This document shows positions 24,949 through 37,300 of a stretch of 64,000 nucleotides of DNA, one piece after another. The DNA lies in NCBI GenBank assembly GCA_014549065.1, contig JACDOX010000001.1:6778694-6842693 (forward strand). Direction: 5' to 3'. Position 1 is the stretch's first letter. Each line of letters opens with the position of its first letter. This DNA is from Cardinalis cardinalis (lineage: Eukaryota; Chordata; Aves; Passeriformes; Cardinalidae). The translations under genes and the position numbers were made by a program. The notes below the pieces were generated by a model. That model ran no database searches. It saw nothing but the letters and a program-made list of their open reading frames with translations, and had not been told where the DNA came from.

Positions 24949-26025
24949 TTCATAGAATCTTTGATGAAGGAAAAGACCTCTAAGATCACCAANTCCAACC
25001 CTCAAACCAACATCACCACCATGTTCACCAATAAACCTTGTCCTCAAGTGCCATATCCACATATTATTTGAAAAATTCCAGTGCTCAACAACCTTTTCAC
25101 GAAGAAATTTTTCTAACAACTTATCTAAACCTACCCTGGTGTATGTCGAGGTTGTTTCCTCTCATCTTGTCATTTNTTACCGTGGAGAAGAGACTAGCTC
25201 CCACCTGGCTATACCCTCCTCTCAGGCAGTTGTAGGGAGCAATAAGGTCTCCCCTGAGGATTCTTTTCTCTTGACTAAAACAACCCCAGTTCCTTCAGCC
25301 AACTTCCAGTCAACTGGAACCTCCTCAGTCAACCAGGACGACTGATAATGATGGAATATGGTTTGGTGAGCTCTTCCACAATCTCCTTCAGTGCCCTTGC
25401 ATGGATCCTATCCAACTCCATGGGTGTGTGAGGGTCTAAGTGGTGTAGCAGGTCTCTGACTGTTCCCTCCTGGATTATGAGGCCNTCATTCTNNTCCCTG
25501 TCTCTGCNTCCCAGCTCAGGGTGCTGGGTNCCAGTAACACANCTGCTCTTGCTGCTAAAGCCTGAGGCAAAGAAGGCACTAAATACCTTGGTCTTTTCCT
25601 CATCCTCTGTGGCTGTGTTTTCGCCCCACATCCAATAAAGGATGTGTATTCTCCTTAGCACTCCTTTTCTTTCTGATGGATTTTAGAGACATTTTAAGCG
25701 GTTTTTTACAACAACAGATTATATTCCATCTGGGCTTTGACCCTTCTAATTTTCTCCCTGCAGAACCTCACAACGTCCTGGTAGCCCTCCAAAGTCATCT
25801 GCCTATTTTTATAAAGGTGAAAATCTCTCTTTTTCTCCCTGAGTTGCAGACAAAGCTTTCTGTTCAGTCAGGTTGGCCTTTAACCCCANCAGCTCATCTC
25901 TTGGCCCATGGCAACAGTCTGTTTATGTGCCTTTGAGATTTTCCCTTCTTAAAGGGCACCTGACCTTCCAGGACTATTTTGGTCTTCAAGATTGCCTCAC
26001 AAGGGACTTTCTTAGCCAATATCCT
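24949..26025 (-). mobile_element. CR1 non-LTR retrotransposon, 5'-truncated and internally deleted
   Basis: On the minus strand the element ends AGATTCTATG (24951-24960), the CR1 3' signature. Minus-strand translation of 25329-25661 gives CR1 ORF2 pieces at the start of the reverse transcriptase region, such as FSAFFASGFSSKS, PELG, GLIIQEGTVRDLLHHLD and ALKEIVEELTKP. Farther 5' (25660-25995) is the linker between the endonuclease and RT domains. Between these and the 3' part (24949-25298, matching the ORF2 C-terminal end LKELGLF and the 3' UTR) most of the RT core is missing. The join lies near 25298-25305, so the copy is dead. Ns and stops break the frame. The left boundary is clear; the right one is approximate. 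Confidence 0.88.
25329..25661 (-). pseudogene. CR1 ORF2 (endonuclease/reverse transcriptase) remnant
   Basis: This is a minus-strand frame of 110 codons inside the CR1 copy. It retains a recognisable RT-leading segment (LLHHLDPHTPMELDRIHAR, then IVEELTKP) but has no RT catalytic motifs because of the internal deletion, and it carries several Ns. It is the protein-level evidence for the element and not a host gene. Confidence 0.85.
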
Positions 26026-29000
26026 AAAATTATAGCTGATTTAGAAAAGAGAAAAAGTATCTAAAATACAAATAGTGTCAACATAAACATAAATATCAAT
26101 ATTTTTTTCTTAAACTGGCAGCATCTATTCAATCAGAATCTTTATCATAGTATTTATCTTCAGTTAGGGCAATATATTTTGCCCATTTATTTTTGTCCTC
26201 TTCAGCTATGAAACACCACAAAATTTGACATTTTGTATAATTCCAATCAGTAAATATTTGATAAGGGAAATTAAAAAGCAGAAATCATTGGAATCACCAG
26301 ATAAATCAGCTTGTTAACAACTAAGCTAAACTATATTTCCCCTTTCTGTAATTTTTCCAAGAAGAGTCATCGTTAGAGGTGATTATAAACTATAACTGAA
26401 TTGAAATTATTACATTTACAATTCACAGTTCATTGCAGACTGAATTCAGTTTTTGACAATATGAATCTTGAATAACACTTTTGGCTTTTCCTTGCTTTCA
26501 GGTAATATNCCTTTGTGATGCTTCCTTTCCACTATTTTTTACTTTGTAGCTGATTCATTATCTCAAACTGATGGGTTTAGAAGACAAAAGCTTAACAATT
26601 ATTTTAACTTATTTAGCTGAGAGAAGCTCTCTCCTTTAACAAAACCCCTTTTCATTCTCAGGGGAAGATGCTGTTTTTACCTGACTGCAAGAAAATTGTC
26701 TTTTAGGGCTAGAGACCAGGCATGGCCACTCCTGTTAACTGGCAGAGTAGCCTAAAGGCCCTAATTTTTCTTCTCCCCAGGTAAATCCATCCATTCCTTT
26801 TATTTTACTTTTGAGACTGGAGACTGCTGAAGTCTATTAGTAAAACTGCTGGAATCATCTCTTCTNATTATTGAATCATACTGAATCAGGAACCACTGCA
26901 AAACTGAGCCCTTGGGTCATTCTTTTTTTTTCTATTTTAAACTACACGACAGAAACAAGCAGTCTGCTGTGGCTTGGGACTTTCTGTTCTCTGACCTCTG
27001 CCATCATTACTACTCCTGCATAAACACAGCCTGAGTGTATTGCTGCCCTGCCCTCGCACTATTTGTTCACAGAGAGTTAGGGAGAAACAAAGCAAGGGCT
27101 TTGGTCTTTTGGAAGGGTTTATTCATTCAGCAAATAACAGTTTCTAATTGGAAGCCACTGACTCAGCCACCCCTGCTGATGTTTCAAAGTCCCTCATCAT
27201 AAACAGATGCTCATGACAGTAATCTAAAGTGCATTAAAATTCCTTACCTCTTCCACCCTGGCAGCAGAAGCTGCAAATATCCCTTGCAGCACAGTTCTGT
27301 TACCTGGGTGATGTTGCCNGGGGAAAGCAAGACCAGCCCGAGGAACCTTGGTGGTGGGAAGGGTGACACAGCTCCTGAGCCACAGCCACTACAGGGAGAG
27401 AGACCCCCACAAGCCCAGAACTCAGGACAGGTGCTTGGGAATAGACTTAAGCTCAGTTNCTGCATCAGTCAGGTGCTCCAACCCAGTAACACATACAGAT
27501 TNCTTGTGCCATTTTAGCTTTTTATTTTGGGTATTACTTTGAAATTGGCTCTACCAGGTGTGTTTTTAAATCTCATTAAAAACATTTCCCTGTGTCAGTA
27601 TTCCATTTTTTGCTCTCAGAAAATACTATCTCACATGAACTGTTGAAGTGGCTCAATATTAATCCTAACAAAGTTATTCTCCTTTAGAACATACAGTTTC
27701 CTTTAATGCCTACTTGACATGATTCAATTTCACGCCCTGTCCTTTCTGTAAGCCATATATCTCCCCATTTTTAAAATGTTTCCTCAGCAGAGGCAACAAA
27801 GGAAAAGAGAACAAAATGTTTAGAAACCCCAATCATTCAGGATTACTGTGTTTTACACAGTGATGATAATAATCACTTGAAATTAATAGAAGCAATATTT
27901 CCACAGCTGGGATAATTTCACATAGCTCATAGAAGTCCTTATTTACAATTTCTTTCTAAGTGCCTGGGTCTTTTCTTGAGCACCAGGTTGTTTTCACAAA
28001 ATGAAAATAAATTCCATGACTTTGCTACAAAGATTAAAAGGATCTGTGTTAAGAAAGAGAACACGAATGTTACACATCCCTTTCCAAGTGAATTTAAATG
28101 AGAATTAGATTCATAACACCTCCCACAGATCCAGATGTAAGTTACTGTATCCCTGTGTTACTGATCCTAACCAGTATCACCTATATGANCTTCCAACAAA
28201 CTGCAGCTGCTCTTCTATGACATTTTCAATCTTCAGTATCCATTGCCACCTTCTGTTCACTATAATTTTTTTATTTTCCCTTCATCTTCACAACAACAAT
28301 AAAAAAGCCATAATATTTTTGTATTTGCTACATATGGTGTCTTTTTTGTCTGTATCTTTTTACACTGTGTCTTTTCTTACACAAATAGAAAAAGCTTATT
28401 TTTACACTNTCATGCACTGGTCCTTCTTTTTTCTTAAAATGAATATCCTGAGCAGAAAATCTTATTTGTGTTCTCTGTTCTTAGCTAGTGAGGGAGACCT
28501 TGTTACCAACANTATGAAATTGGATGGATATCAACCCTCCTGGAAGATATCATCAACACATCTTCTCAAACAGTCACCACCCAGTCTGGAAACAAATATG
28601 ACCTCCAAAAGTGTCAAAAAATGAATAACAGTTTGACAGATCCTGATAAAAAATGAAATTAGTGGTTTACTAACTGCTTCTAAACATTGTGTTCTTTTAT
28701 TCTTCTTCCTGCCCACAAGGTGTTACNGTAAAATTAACCAAGGGGGCCAGAACAGCTTTCCCTTCAGGGAGGTGAATGAATAGCAAAAGATGTGCATTAA
28801 AAAGGTTTAATCTCTTTAATCTTTACCTACCTTTATTTAAAAAGCTTATAAAGAAAGGAGCTTTGGTAGAACAGGCGAATTATACTAAGGGTAAGGGGTA
28901 AGAATAATGGCTTAAAGGAAGATAAAGGCATCATTGTACAACAGCAGGAAAAGGAGAATAAGGACGGAGGAGACTATCAGGCAAACTAATTTCAGTAGCT

Positions 29001-31325
29001 GAACTAATATGGTCAATAAGGCTCCAAAGCTAATTCAGNGTGTCTCAATACAGAGCTCAAATCTACCTCTGCATAAATAAACCTCTAGGCTCCATCTAAT
29101 TTAGAGGACTGCNTAGAAACTAAGCAAAATATTTATTTTAAAATTCTTACTTTAAAAAATGTGTAGAACTAAATTTTTCTGCAAATGTATTGAAATATGG
29201 AACATTATAGCCAAATGTATTTCAGATATTCTTCCACAGGTGTTGCAAAATTACAGTGAAGATACATATGGCCTAATAATGTGATTTTAATAATTATTAC
29301 TCAACTCCTGGTAAGTGATATAATCATAATTACTTCCTCACCTAAAAAAAAANTCTTCTCTCTCATAAGCAATGACTTTCCAGACTTCAACAAATTATAT
29401 ACTCAACTTGTTTCTTTTGAAATGAATGGTATATTGCAATGTGTCATTTCAGCTTGCCAAAAGCTAGGTTAATAAANAGTGATCCTGAAATTTCTGAACA
29501 GATTTTTATACCAGCAATACTAGGTAAATCTATCTCCTATATCATCTGTACTACCTTCAGTTTATCTCAGCTGCCCTTGCAATAAAAAAGTAGCAGAGAA
29601 CATATTAAGGTTTTTTAAAAATGGAAATATTATTCCAAATCAGAGGAACACAGGTTTTAAAATAACTGTCTGTTAGGAATGGGCATGGACATTCTCTCTG
29701 CATTTGAACAAAATTTTGTTTTGCTCTTTGAAGAGATCTGCAGTACATTTATATTGCTCCACTCCCTATTCAGCAGTTTTAGTCAGTCATGGAGAGTTTT
29801 CATTGCAGTAAATGCCTTTCTGTGTAAGAATCTGGGATTACAACATAGAAGGGGGTTAGATAATGACAAGTTTTAATCACTCAAAGGAGTTGCAACTCTT
29901 CTTCCTTACCTGAGACATGGAGAGCAATAATTATAAAAGAATACTCAAACACCCACAGGACATGGAGGTCCNGAAGGGAAGAGAGATATATTATGCTCCA
30001 GAGGAAAGATTCCTTTTGGGAAAGTAAAGCTCGCTATTAATGTCAACTGAACCATCTACCCAATAAGAGAGAGGCCATGGAAGTCAAAATGGTTTGAGAA
30101 AAATATGGAAGAGAGCAAGGAAGAGGAACTTCTAAAAGGGAAACAAGGTAGTCAGGTTTAAAACACAGTAGGAATTGAGTTTTTTCTAAAGTAAGTGAGA
30201 ACTAGGACAGAATAAGAATTAATGGAACTGGATATGAGGCATAGGGTTCCTCTGCCTCTTGCAGTGATATACTTTTATCCTAAAAAGCTTTCAGGAACTT
30301 CAGCAAAACTTTATTTTCTACAACTGTAGAAGATGAACCTTTGACAGAACTTGCTGACTGCTTCAGGGCACCAAAAATCTGCTGGATTTTAAGATGGAAA
30401 ATCAAAAGATCTGTTCTCAAATTACTAAATATAAAGGATATTTCTACAGATGAATGTTTTTGATTTGAAGTCAATAAGTTGTATAAAGCACTCTTTACAA
30501 TGGAATGGAAGAAAATGAAGAATTTCTACGTAATAACAAAATATAAAGAAAGAAGAAACCCAGAAGAATTCTACTGATATGAATCACAAATATTCCATTT
30601 ATTAATAAATTTCCAGTAAGAATTCAATGGCCCATTGGGTACTCCTTCACTATCAATAAAATTCCTTTAATAATTTCTCAGGCAGAGAATTAAGGATTCT
30701 CTTCTAAGTATTTTCCTTCTGTGATTAATGAAAAATGTGTTTTCATATTTCAGTAAAAAGGTATCTCAATGTCATGTAATGGTATCATGGCTGTTTGGCT
30801 TTTTTTAAATTTTTGTAGTATTTAATTTGTATTTGTAAAACATATCAAAACATTCCTCTTCTGCTCATCTTTTTTTTCTTTTTTTTTTTCTGGCAATTCT
30901 ATTTTAAAACTTTAGTTTGGGTTTTTTTGTTTGTTGAGGTTTTTTTCCCCCACAGCTTTCAGGCCAACCATTAAGTCCCACTCTCCTTTGAAAAGCATAT
31001 AAATAATAAGTGAGAAATTAAAATATTTCACTCTGCCTAAGCCTAAGGCAGATTTATTGTTTTGATTTCAGTATATTTGTCTTGCCTTGGAGTTTAAAAA
31101 CAAAATATTCTCTCAATTTTGTGGGTGAGATGAGTTTGTGAATGGAGATCCAATTAGAGAAAACAAAATCATGTTACCAGCATATAAAACAATAACACTT
31201 TACCTAATATCAGCAACTTAAAGCACAGCAAGAAAAATTACAAGACNCACCACATCAACAGGTATTTTCTCCATTACAGGTAAGCAGTTTTTTCCTGTTA
31301 AGTCCAGGATTACTCTGAGAGATTC

Positions 31326-31511
31326 NNNNNNNNNNNNNNNNNNNNNNNNNNNNNNNNNNNNNNNNNNNNNNNNNNNNNNNNNNNNNNNNNNNNNNNNNNN
31401 NNNNNNNNNNNNNNNNNNNNNNNNNNNNNNNNNNNNNNNNNNNNNNNNNNNNNNNNNNNNNNNNNNNNNNNNNNNNNNNNNNNNNNNNNNNNNNNNNNNN
31501 NNNNNNNNNNN
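31326..31511. other. Assembly gap (186 N)
   Basis: An uninterrupted run of N. Any feature spanning it, including the minus-strand frames that read through Ns, is artefactual. The flanks are unremarkable AT-rich DNA. Confidence 0.99.
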
Positions 31512-33316
31512 AGACCTGCTGTGGGTACATACCACCCTGCTTTTCAGCTTTTGCAAGATTGTCCTGTTCTCCTGTTCTTATTCCACATTGCCACAGCTTT
31601 AACTTGGAAATTGGCTTTAATCTACAAGTTGAGATCTGTTAATTGTTGGATTCTATAAATTGCAGGATAAATATAATTCACAGAAAAATATGCTTTAGTT
31701 AGACCTTCTTTAAATCATTGGAAACAGAAGGTATGTGAAGGTAGGATCTCTCATTGCAGAACTTANTTGCCAAAAGAAAAATACAACATCTGTGGGGAAG
31801 ATTATTTTTCTGTTGAGGCACTTGGTAGAATATCAAATCAACTACATCTCTTCATATTACTGGGACAACTTTCTGTGCAAAGCTTGTCATTCCAAGTGAA
31901 TCTATATAGTTTTCCCTTACAGAAAATGATCACATGCAACCATTTTTATTAAATGCCATTTATAAATTTCACTCAGTTCATGTTTAACTCTGGATAGTTT
32001 CATTTTTATTGTTTTTTTAATAATCTTACTGAATAAATAATAAATGAAAGGATGTAGCTTCTTATCCTTCATGTCCTTTTGATGCAGATCATTTTTTCTT
32101 GGTCATAATTTCTGCTACAAGATAAGTCTTCCNGTGTCATTCCTAAAACAAGAGCTTGACACCTCTGAATGGGTTTTTGAAAAACATTTGTCTGCTTCTG
32201 CATCACTTCTGGGTTCACCTCAGACAATAAAACACAACACCTTAGGGCCTTGAGACTAAATTATTCCCTTACATCAGAGCTCGGTTAACTGTTTGGTTTC
32301 TTTGGAGTTTTAGAACCTCTAGACATCTCACTTCAAAATAGAGAGGTTATAGAAACAAATTCTATCTGGACTGCTTTGAGGTTTCTTTTGGGTTTTTTGT
32401 TATATTCAGCATGACTTATGAAAAGATGTAGTCTAAATTTGATTTCTTAACACGATTTCAAGCTGGCATTAAATGAAAAGGATGTCACTGATTTTCCTGA
32501 ACAGCCTGTTNCATCCAAGTGATAAAATCCTGCAATTTCCAACCTCCTCAGCTGNTCAACTGTATTTTGAGGCTGGCTTAAGCCTGAAAACTTGGAAAAT
32601 CATGATTTTTATGAAACATATCAGAAATTCAGTTTGATCCATGACACCTTACAATCAGGACTCCATGTATTAGAGGCTGTGAGATTCACATACATAGAAT
32701 TTTCCCCCATCTTTATTGCTTTGCATGAGACTTTTTCATTTATTGACATCAAACTACAGCATTACACGTCTTATTGTGCCTCCAGTAATTCAGTCACTTG
32801 GAGAGGGTATACAAAATCTGTTTCTCCCAGTGTGTGACAAGCCCTGTCTGTTTGTCATGCCTGGTGTCTATATTTAATTGTAGCTTCGGTGTGTGGGGAG
32901 GCCCCAACAGCTCTGAGTAGGAAGGCAGAAATGGCACTGACAAAACCTGTGGGATCAGTNCTCAGCCACAAAGTTGCCTCTGGGCTTCCTTGCCCTCTTT
33001 ACAGCTATCTCCTGGAGCTGGTGTGACCCTGATCATCTGCTCCTCACTCCAACCCCAAGAGAGACAAAGAGCCAGCTGTAGTGGCTTTCTGCTGATCAAG
33101 TGCATCCTGACACAAGCATTGTGTTTTGTTCATGGTGGTATTAAACTGTNAAGCAAACAAAAATCAAAATATGGCCATAAAGCAAGATTTGTTTCATTGT
33201 GAAAATTTAATAAGCACACTTTAGGAGATGGAGCTTTAGCAAATATATATTAATGCCTTTAAAGCCCAAAAGCTCTGGGGCATGCTTCCAGNATCTGTCA
33301 CGTTTATTCCCACCGC

Positions 33317-33333
33317 CACGTGTAGCACACGTG
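33317..33333. promoter_or_regulatory. Paired CACGTG E-boxes
   Basis: CACGTG occurs at 33317-33322 and 33328-33333, separated by TAGCA, giving the near-palindrome CACGTGTAGCACACGTG. The two sites start 11 bases apart, one helical turn. This is a binding motif for bHLH factors of the USF/MITF/CLOCK type. It lies just before, or at the very start of, the adjacent LTR. Confidence 0.4.
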
Positions 33334-33334
33334 C

Positions 33335-33725
33335 AGGTTGGTGTTTGGTACCCACATGCCCTCTGAATGGAGAGAAGCAGAGAAAAGAATGATCAAAACA
33401 ATTCTTACCTCATTTGCTGCTCCTGTGTTTTTGAACACGTGGAATATGTTGGAAGATTTTTTACCCAAGGTGATCGCTTGATTGGATTCTGGTGANGNTG
33501 TTTTGATTCATTGCCCAATTGAATCCANGTGNGTNTGTGCTGNGACTGTCAGCTAACAGACATGAGTCTTCANTTTAGTATAGTTCTTGTTAGTATAATA
33601 CAGTGTAAAATATTTATAATATAATATAGTNTAATAAAGTAATTAATTNGCCTTATGATGTCATGGAGTTCTGCGCATCATTCTTCCCAGATNCTGGGGT
33701 CACCTCATAAATACAATACTGGTAT
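33335..33725 (+). mobile_element. Solo LTR of an endogenous retrovirus (boundaries approximate)
   Basis: The segment aligns by eye with the LTR at about 52.79-53.2 kb: AAAACAATTCTTA(C/T)CTC followed by ATTTGCTGCTCCTGT, later GATTGG and TCTGGTGA, then a TATAATATAATATAG tract. It carries AATAAA at 33633-33638 followed by GCCTTATGA, the poly(A)-region motif shared with the other two LTRs of this type. No retroviral genes are present. Ends and target-site duplication could not be fixed. At least seven Ns fall between 33496 and 33573, which blurs comparison. It resembles passerine class II-type LTRs from memory. Confidence 0.75.
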
Positions 33726-33846
33726 CCACACAATCCCACGTTCCTAGATCCTCTCCAACCTCAGCGACTTTGCCATCAGCTTGTTTTGAGGAGGGAAAGG
33801 AACTTGAAGCCAACTAGATTGCATAATAGAAAGAATATAATGTAAA

Positions 33847-34312
33847 TGTGATGCCTCAGCTTTTAGCTTTTATATTTTTCACATTTTGTACTGCTTTAGT
33901 GTGTACTTCTGAGTTTCTTATTAGGGGATAGTAAGCTCTTGACACAGAGTAGGTAGACAAAACAATTCCCTCTCTAGCTGGGTACCAAGGATAAANTATT
34001 CAAATTTTGGGCCCAANAGCATAAACAATGGTGGATGGAAGAAAAAAAAAAACCAAGACAGATGGGATTTCATAATCTAAAGCTATAATTGGACAATTAA
34101 CTCCAATATGCTAATAGACCAGAACTTATTAAATGTGTGAGACCCCGTGACTGGTCNTCCATTTTGTGACCATTTTGGGTTCATCTTGGGNGTAGCCCTG
34201 GCTGGGCTCTTGTGCTGCTCAAGGTGTAACNATTAAAGCCTTTTAATANATACCTACTTTATTCTTTAGCTCTGTCTAGTCTGTGTTCTGGGTCAGCCTT
34301 CACNAAGCATCA
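33847..34312 (+). mobile_element. Solo LTR of a second family
   Basis: It starts (TG)TGATGCCTCAGC and ends CACNAAGCATCA, so TGATGC...GCATCA terminal inverted ends frame about 464 bp. Near its 3' end ATTAAAGCC and TTTTAATANATACC give a poly(A)-type region, followed by TCTTTAGCTCTGTCTAGTC and GGTCAGCCTTCAC. It is unlike the LTR about 120 bases to its left. No internal genes are present, and I see no convincing target-site duplication (TAAA/GTAAA left versus AAGG right). It resembles a passerine LTR family from memory. Confidence 0.72.
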
Positions 34313-37300
34313 AAGGTATATGAAAAATTGTGGTAAGCTGGAAAGGGTATTGTTCTCCAGTGTGTAGTTTAGACATTCATCCAGTTGAAGTAATTTCTGA
34401 CTGGGATAGTGNAATTTTATGTACAAATCACAATAGTACACATTCACAATAATAAATAACAACTGAAACCACCATTAACATTATTTTAATTTTGTGCCAC
34501 AGAGTAATAATCTCCTTCAACATAAAATCATATTTTTTTTTTTTTTACATTTCACTTTTGTGTGCACTTCTCTAAATGACAGCATAATTTGTTAACAGCT
34601 TTGAAAAAGTTCTTGATAATCATGTTCTGTCTTTTCTTTATACAAACTGTGAAGTAGTTACAGACAAATAAGTCATTTCAACAGGAGTCATCTATATAAA
34701 ATTGTAATTTTTTTAAAAATCACAGNAGAAACACAACTGGTATTTTGAGTGAGACCAAACCTTAGAAACTTGCAAGGTGATGATTTTTATTAAATTTAAG
34801 AGCTCCATGTTTTTAGTTATTAGCTGTAATTTTGTCTATTCATTAATGCAGAAGCAACCATTTTCTCCCTGCCTGGAACCTTTCTCATTGCTATCAAATC
34901 CATTCGTACACTAAGACATTTTCCAAACAAAAGATACGAGGCCAGGTTCAGAATGCAGCTGAAATAATTTCTTCCAGATCTGAAGTCACTCTTTTGTGCC
35001 TGTATTAAGAGAGGAACATTACTTTTTTATTACTGTCACGCATTGCTCATTTCAGTCCTCCATTATCCATCGTGTATAGACTCTTATCTTACTGCCTTCT
35101 CCCCTTCAATAGCTGCCAATCATCCTATTTTATGTGGAGTCTAGATGGTCTTAAATGCAATAATTAATACATCTAGTCACAGGGTACCTCAACTGAAAGA
35201 TTCAAGTGNATTTAGCTGAAATATCTTAATTTTCTTTTTTTCCTTTTTTTTTTTGTAACAAAAACACAGAATCTGAACAAAGTTGCATTTAATGGTCATG
35301 GATGTCTTTGCAAAGCACCTTCCATATTTATGATGGAAACTTCCTAACATCAGCTTTGCACCTGCTGTTGAAAGACTTTTGGTAACTTTGCTCAACTCCG
35401 TGGCATGCCAAGATTCATTTGTTATAAGAGGGGCCAATATGTTTCAGGAAAAGGGATGAAATTATTGTGTATGTATATATGCCTCTGAATGTAATTTCTT
35501 CATAGTGGCTCTTAAACTTGGTGATCAAATGTCTAAAAACTGGATTATGACCATTGTCTTCAAGGAGAGTAGAAATACCTGTTTTCACGCAAAATAACAC
35601 TCCCCACAATTTTTCTTCAGTATCTTCTGACCAGAGACCTCAAAGATGCACTTGGACTTCTTTTCACCCTTAAAGAAATCAAATCTTTTAAATGTTCAGT
35701 CAGGAAGAGCTTGTAAGAATAAAGGANTAGTGGCATGACTGTTAACAGTGATTAGGCAGCCCTCGTGGGGAAAGACANGCCCCATTTTATCTCCTTTCAA
35801 AGTCTGTTTCTGGCCTTGTGTCACTCAGTCTCTAGCTAATATGCAGTCCCTGGAGTAACAACACACCTGAAGAATCTCCANTAATAGTTTCCTGCTTCTT
35901 GCCTTGGACTTGAGAGTTTCAGACCTCTCAGGCAATGACAATGAATAATGAGGTATCCCATATTCTGTGTAGAAGAGGGATAAAAATATTTCAAGTCTTT
36001 CCTTAAAATGAATTGATGTGGACTTNCTCCAAAGGTTTACTGAAGGAGGATACAAGTCCATAGTGCCAAGGTCCGCCTACTTATTCCCAACATCAAAGGA
36101 TTTTCTCATAGCTGGTTTTCCCTACTCTACTTTCCACACCCAACATAATGTATAAGTACTCACTATAGGATTTAGATTTCACTTTGTGAAAGGTCTGTGC
36201 TGCCTCTTCCTAAAAATGAACAAAGGTCTCATGCAGTAACTCTGACTAAAGGACCTTCCCCTAGAAAGACTTAGTAGGTATGTGCTAAACCTTTCCCAAT
36301 GCCAGCTTAACAGATGAGACCATGATTCAGGCTTGTTGAGGTGGACTTTCATGCTATTGCAAAGGTGCTTAATGACTTCAATCCAGAATATGGCCTAATG
36401 AAGATTCATAATGAGCACTGACTTAACTAAATATATCAAATCATATGACATTAGATATCACAGAAAGCAGACAATGGATGTAAATACACACAGAAATAAA
36501 AATATATCCTTCTTTGGGACCAGTGTATTAAATCTGCTCATAGCAGCCCTCATAGGCTTTGAATTCAATTTTTCAGCACACCACAATTATGCCTCTATCA
36601 TCTGAGAAAAAACCATCATGGTCAACTGTTTAAGATCTCACCTTCTGTTCCAGTAATAAAGAAAGAACAGCACTTGTGAATGACAGCAAGGTTTTAACTG
36701 TTGAGAACACAGNGTACTAAACACTTGATGTAAGGAAGAGAGCTTGGGGGTTTTCTTGGGTTTTTTAAAATCAGAATTGTTCATAATGGGTTTTTATAGC
36801 ACTAGTGCACTTACAGAGTTTCAGGCAACCTAAGTGAACAGCTGGATGCCCCAGCTGACAGTCAGCAGCAGCAGCAGCAGCCTTTCCAGCTCAGCACCCT
36901 GTCTGCCTCAGAACCAGTGCTGCAGGGCCAATGCTGGGTTTTCACAACCAAAAGTAACTCCCAAAAGTCCCTGAGTCTCAGTTGCTCTCTTCAACTCCCA
37001 CAGAAACAAGTAATGATGCTCACAGAGCTTGAAGCAAAAGTACACTTTGTTTTTCCAACAGATCTTCCAGGAGGGAAATGCAAGATGCTTTTTCACTTGG
37101 ACTTTCAAGATATGTTTTCCTTATAAAGAAAAGAGTGAAGAAATACTTGTTTCTTACCACAGATTCTGTGTTCAACAAATCCTATAAAATCTACAACCTT
37201 CTGACAGCTTTAATAACTAAGTAGGAAGAAATCACACCATACAGCAAACATCAATGTGTACACACAGTAGCTGCAGGTCTCTAATGAAATGTTACAATCT

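Larger units (their letters stand above)
26026..33334. other. Intergenic DNA with assembly gap; no gene recognised
   Basis: AT-rich non-coding sequence. Minor GC-richer stretches (27.24-27.43 kb) and a frame at 28217-28624 (135 codons, Phe/Leu/Ser-rich, N-interrupted) have no recognisable family. I see no transposon with confidence. A 186-base N run lies at 31326-31511. Long T tracts occur at 30.87-30.95 kb. Confidence 0.6.

Noticed and set aside
28217..28624. 135-codon plus-strand frame with a hydrophobic start
   Set aside because: Phe/Leu/Ser-rich from T-rich DNA, interrupted by Ns, no known protein.
31218..31556. Minus-strand frames of 91-112 codons across 31.3-31.5 kb
   Set aside because: Most of their length is the 186-base N run, so the frames are artefacts.
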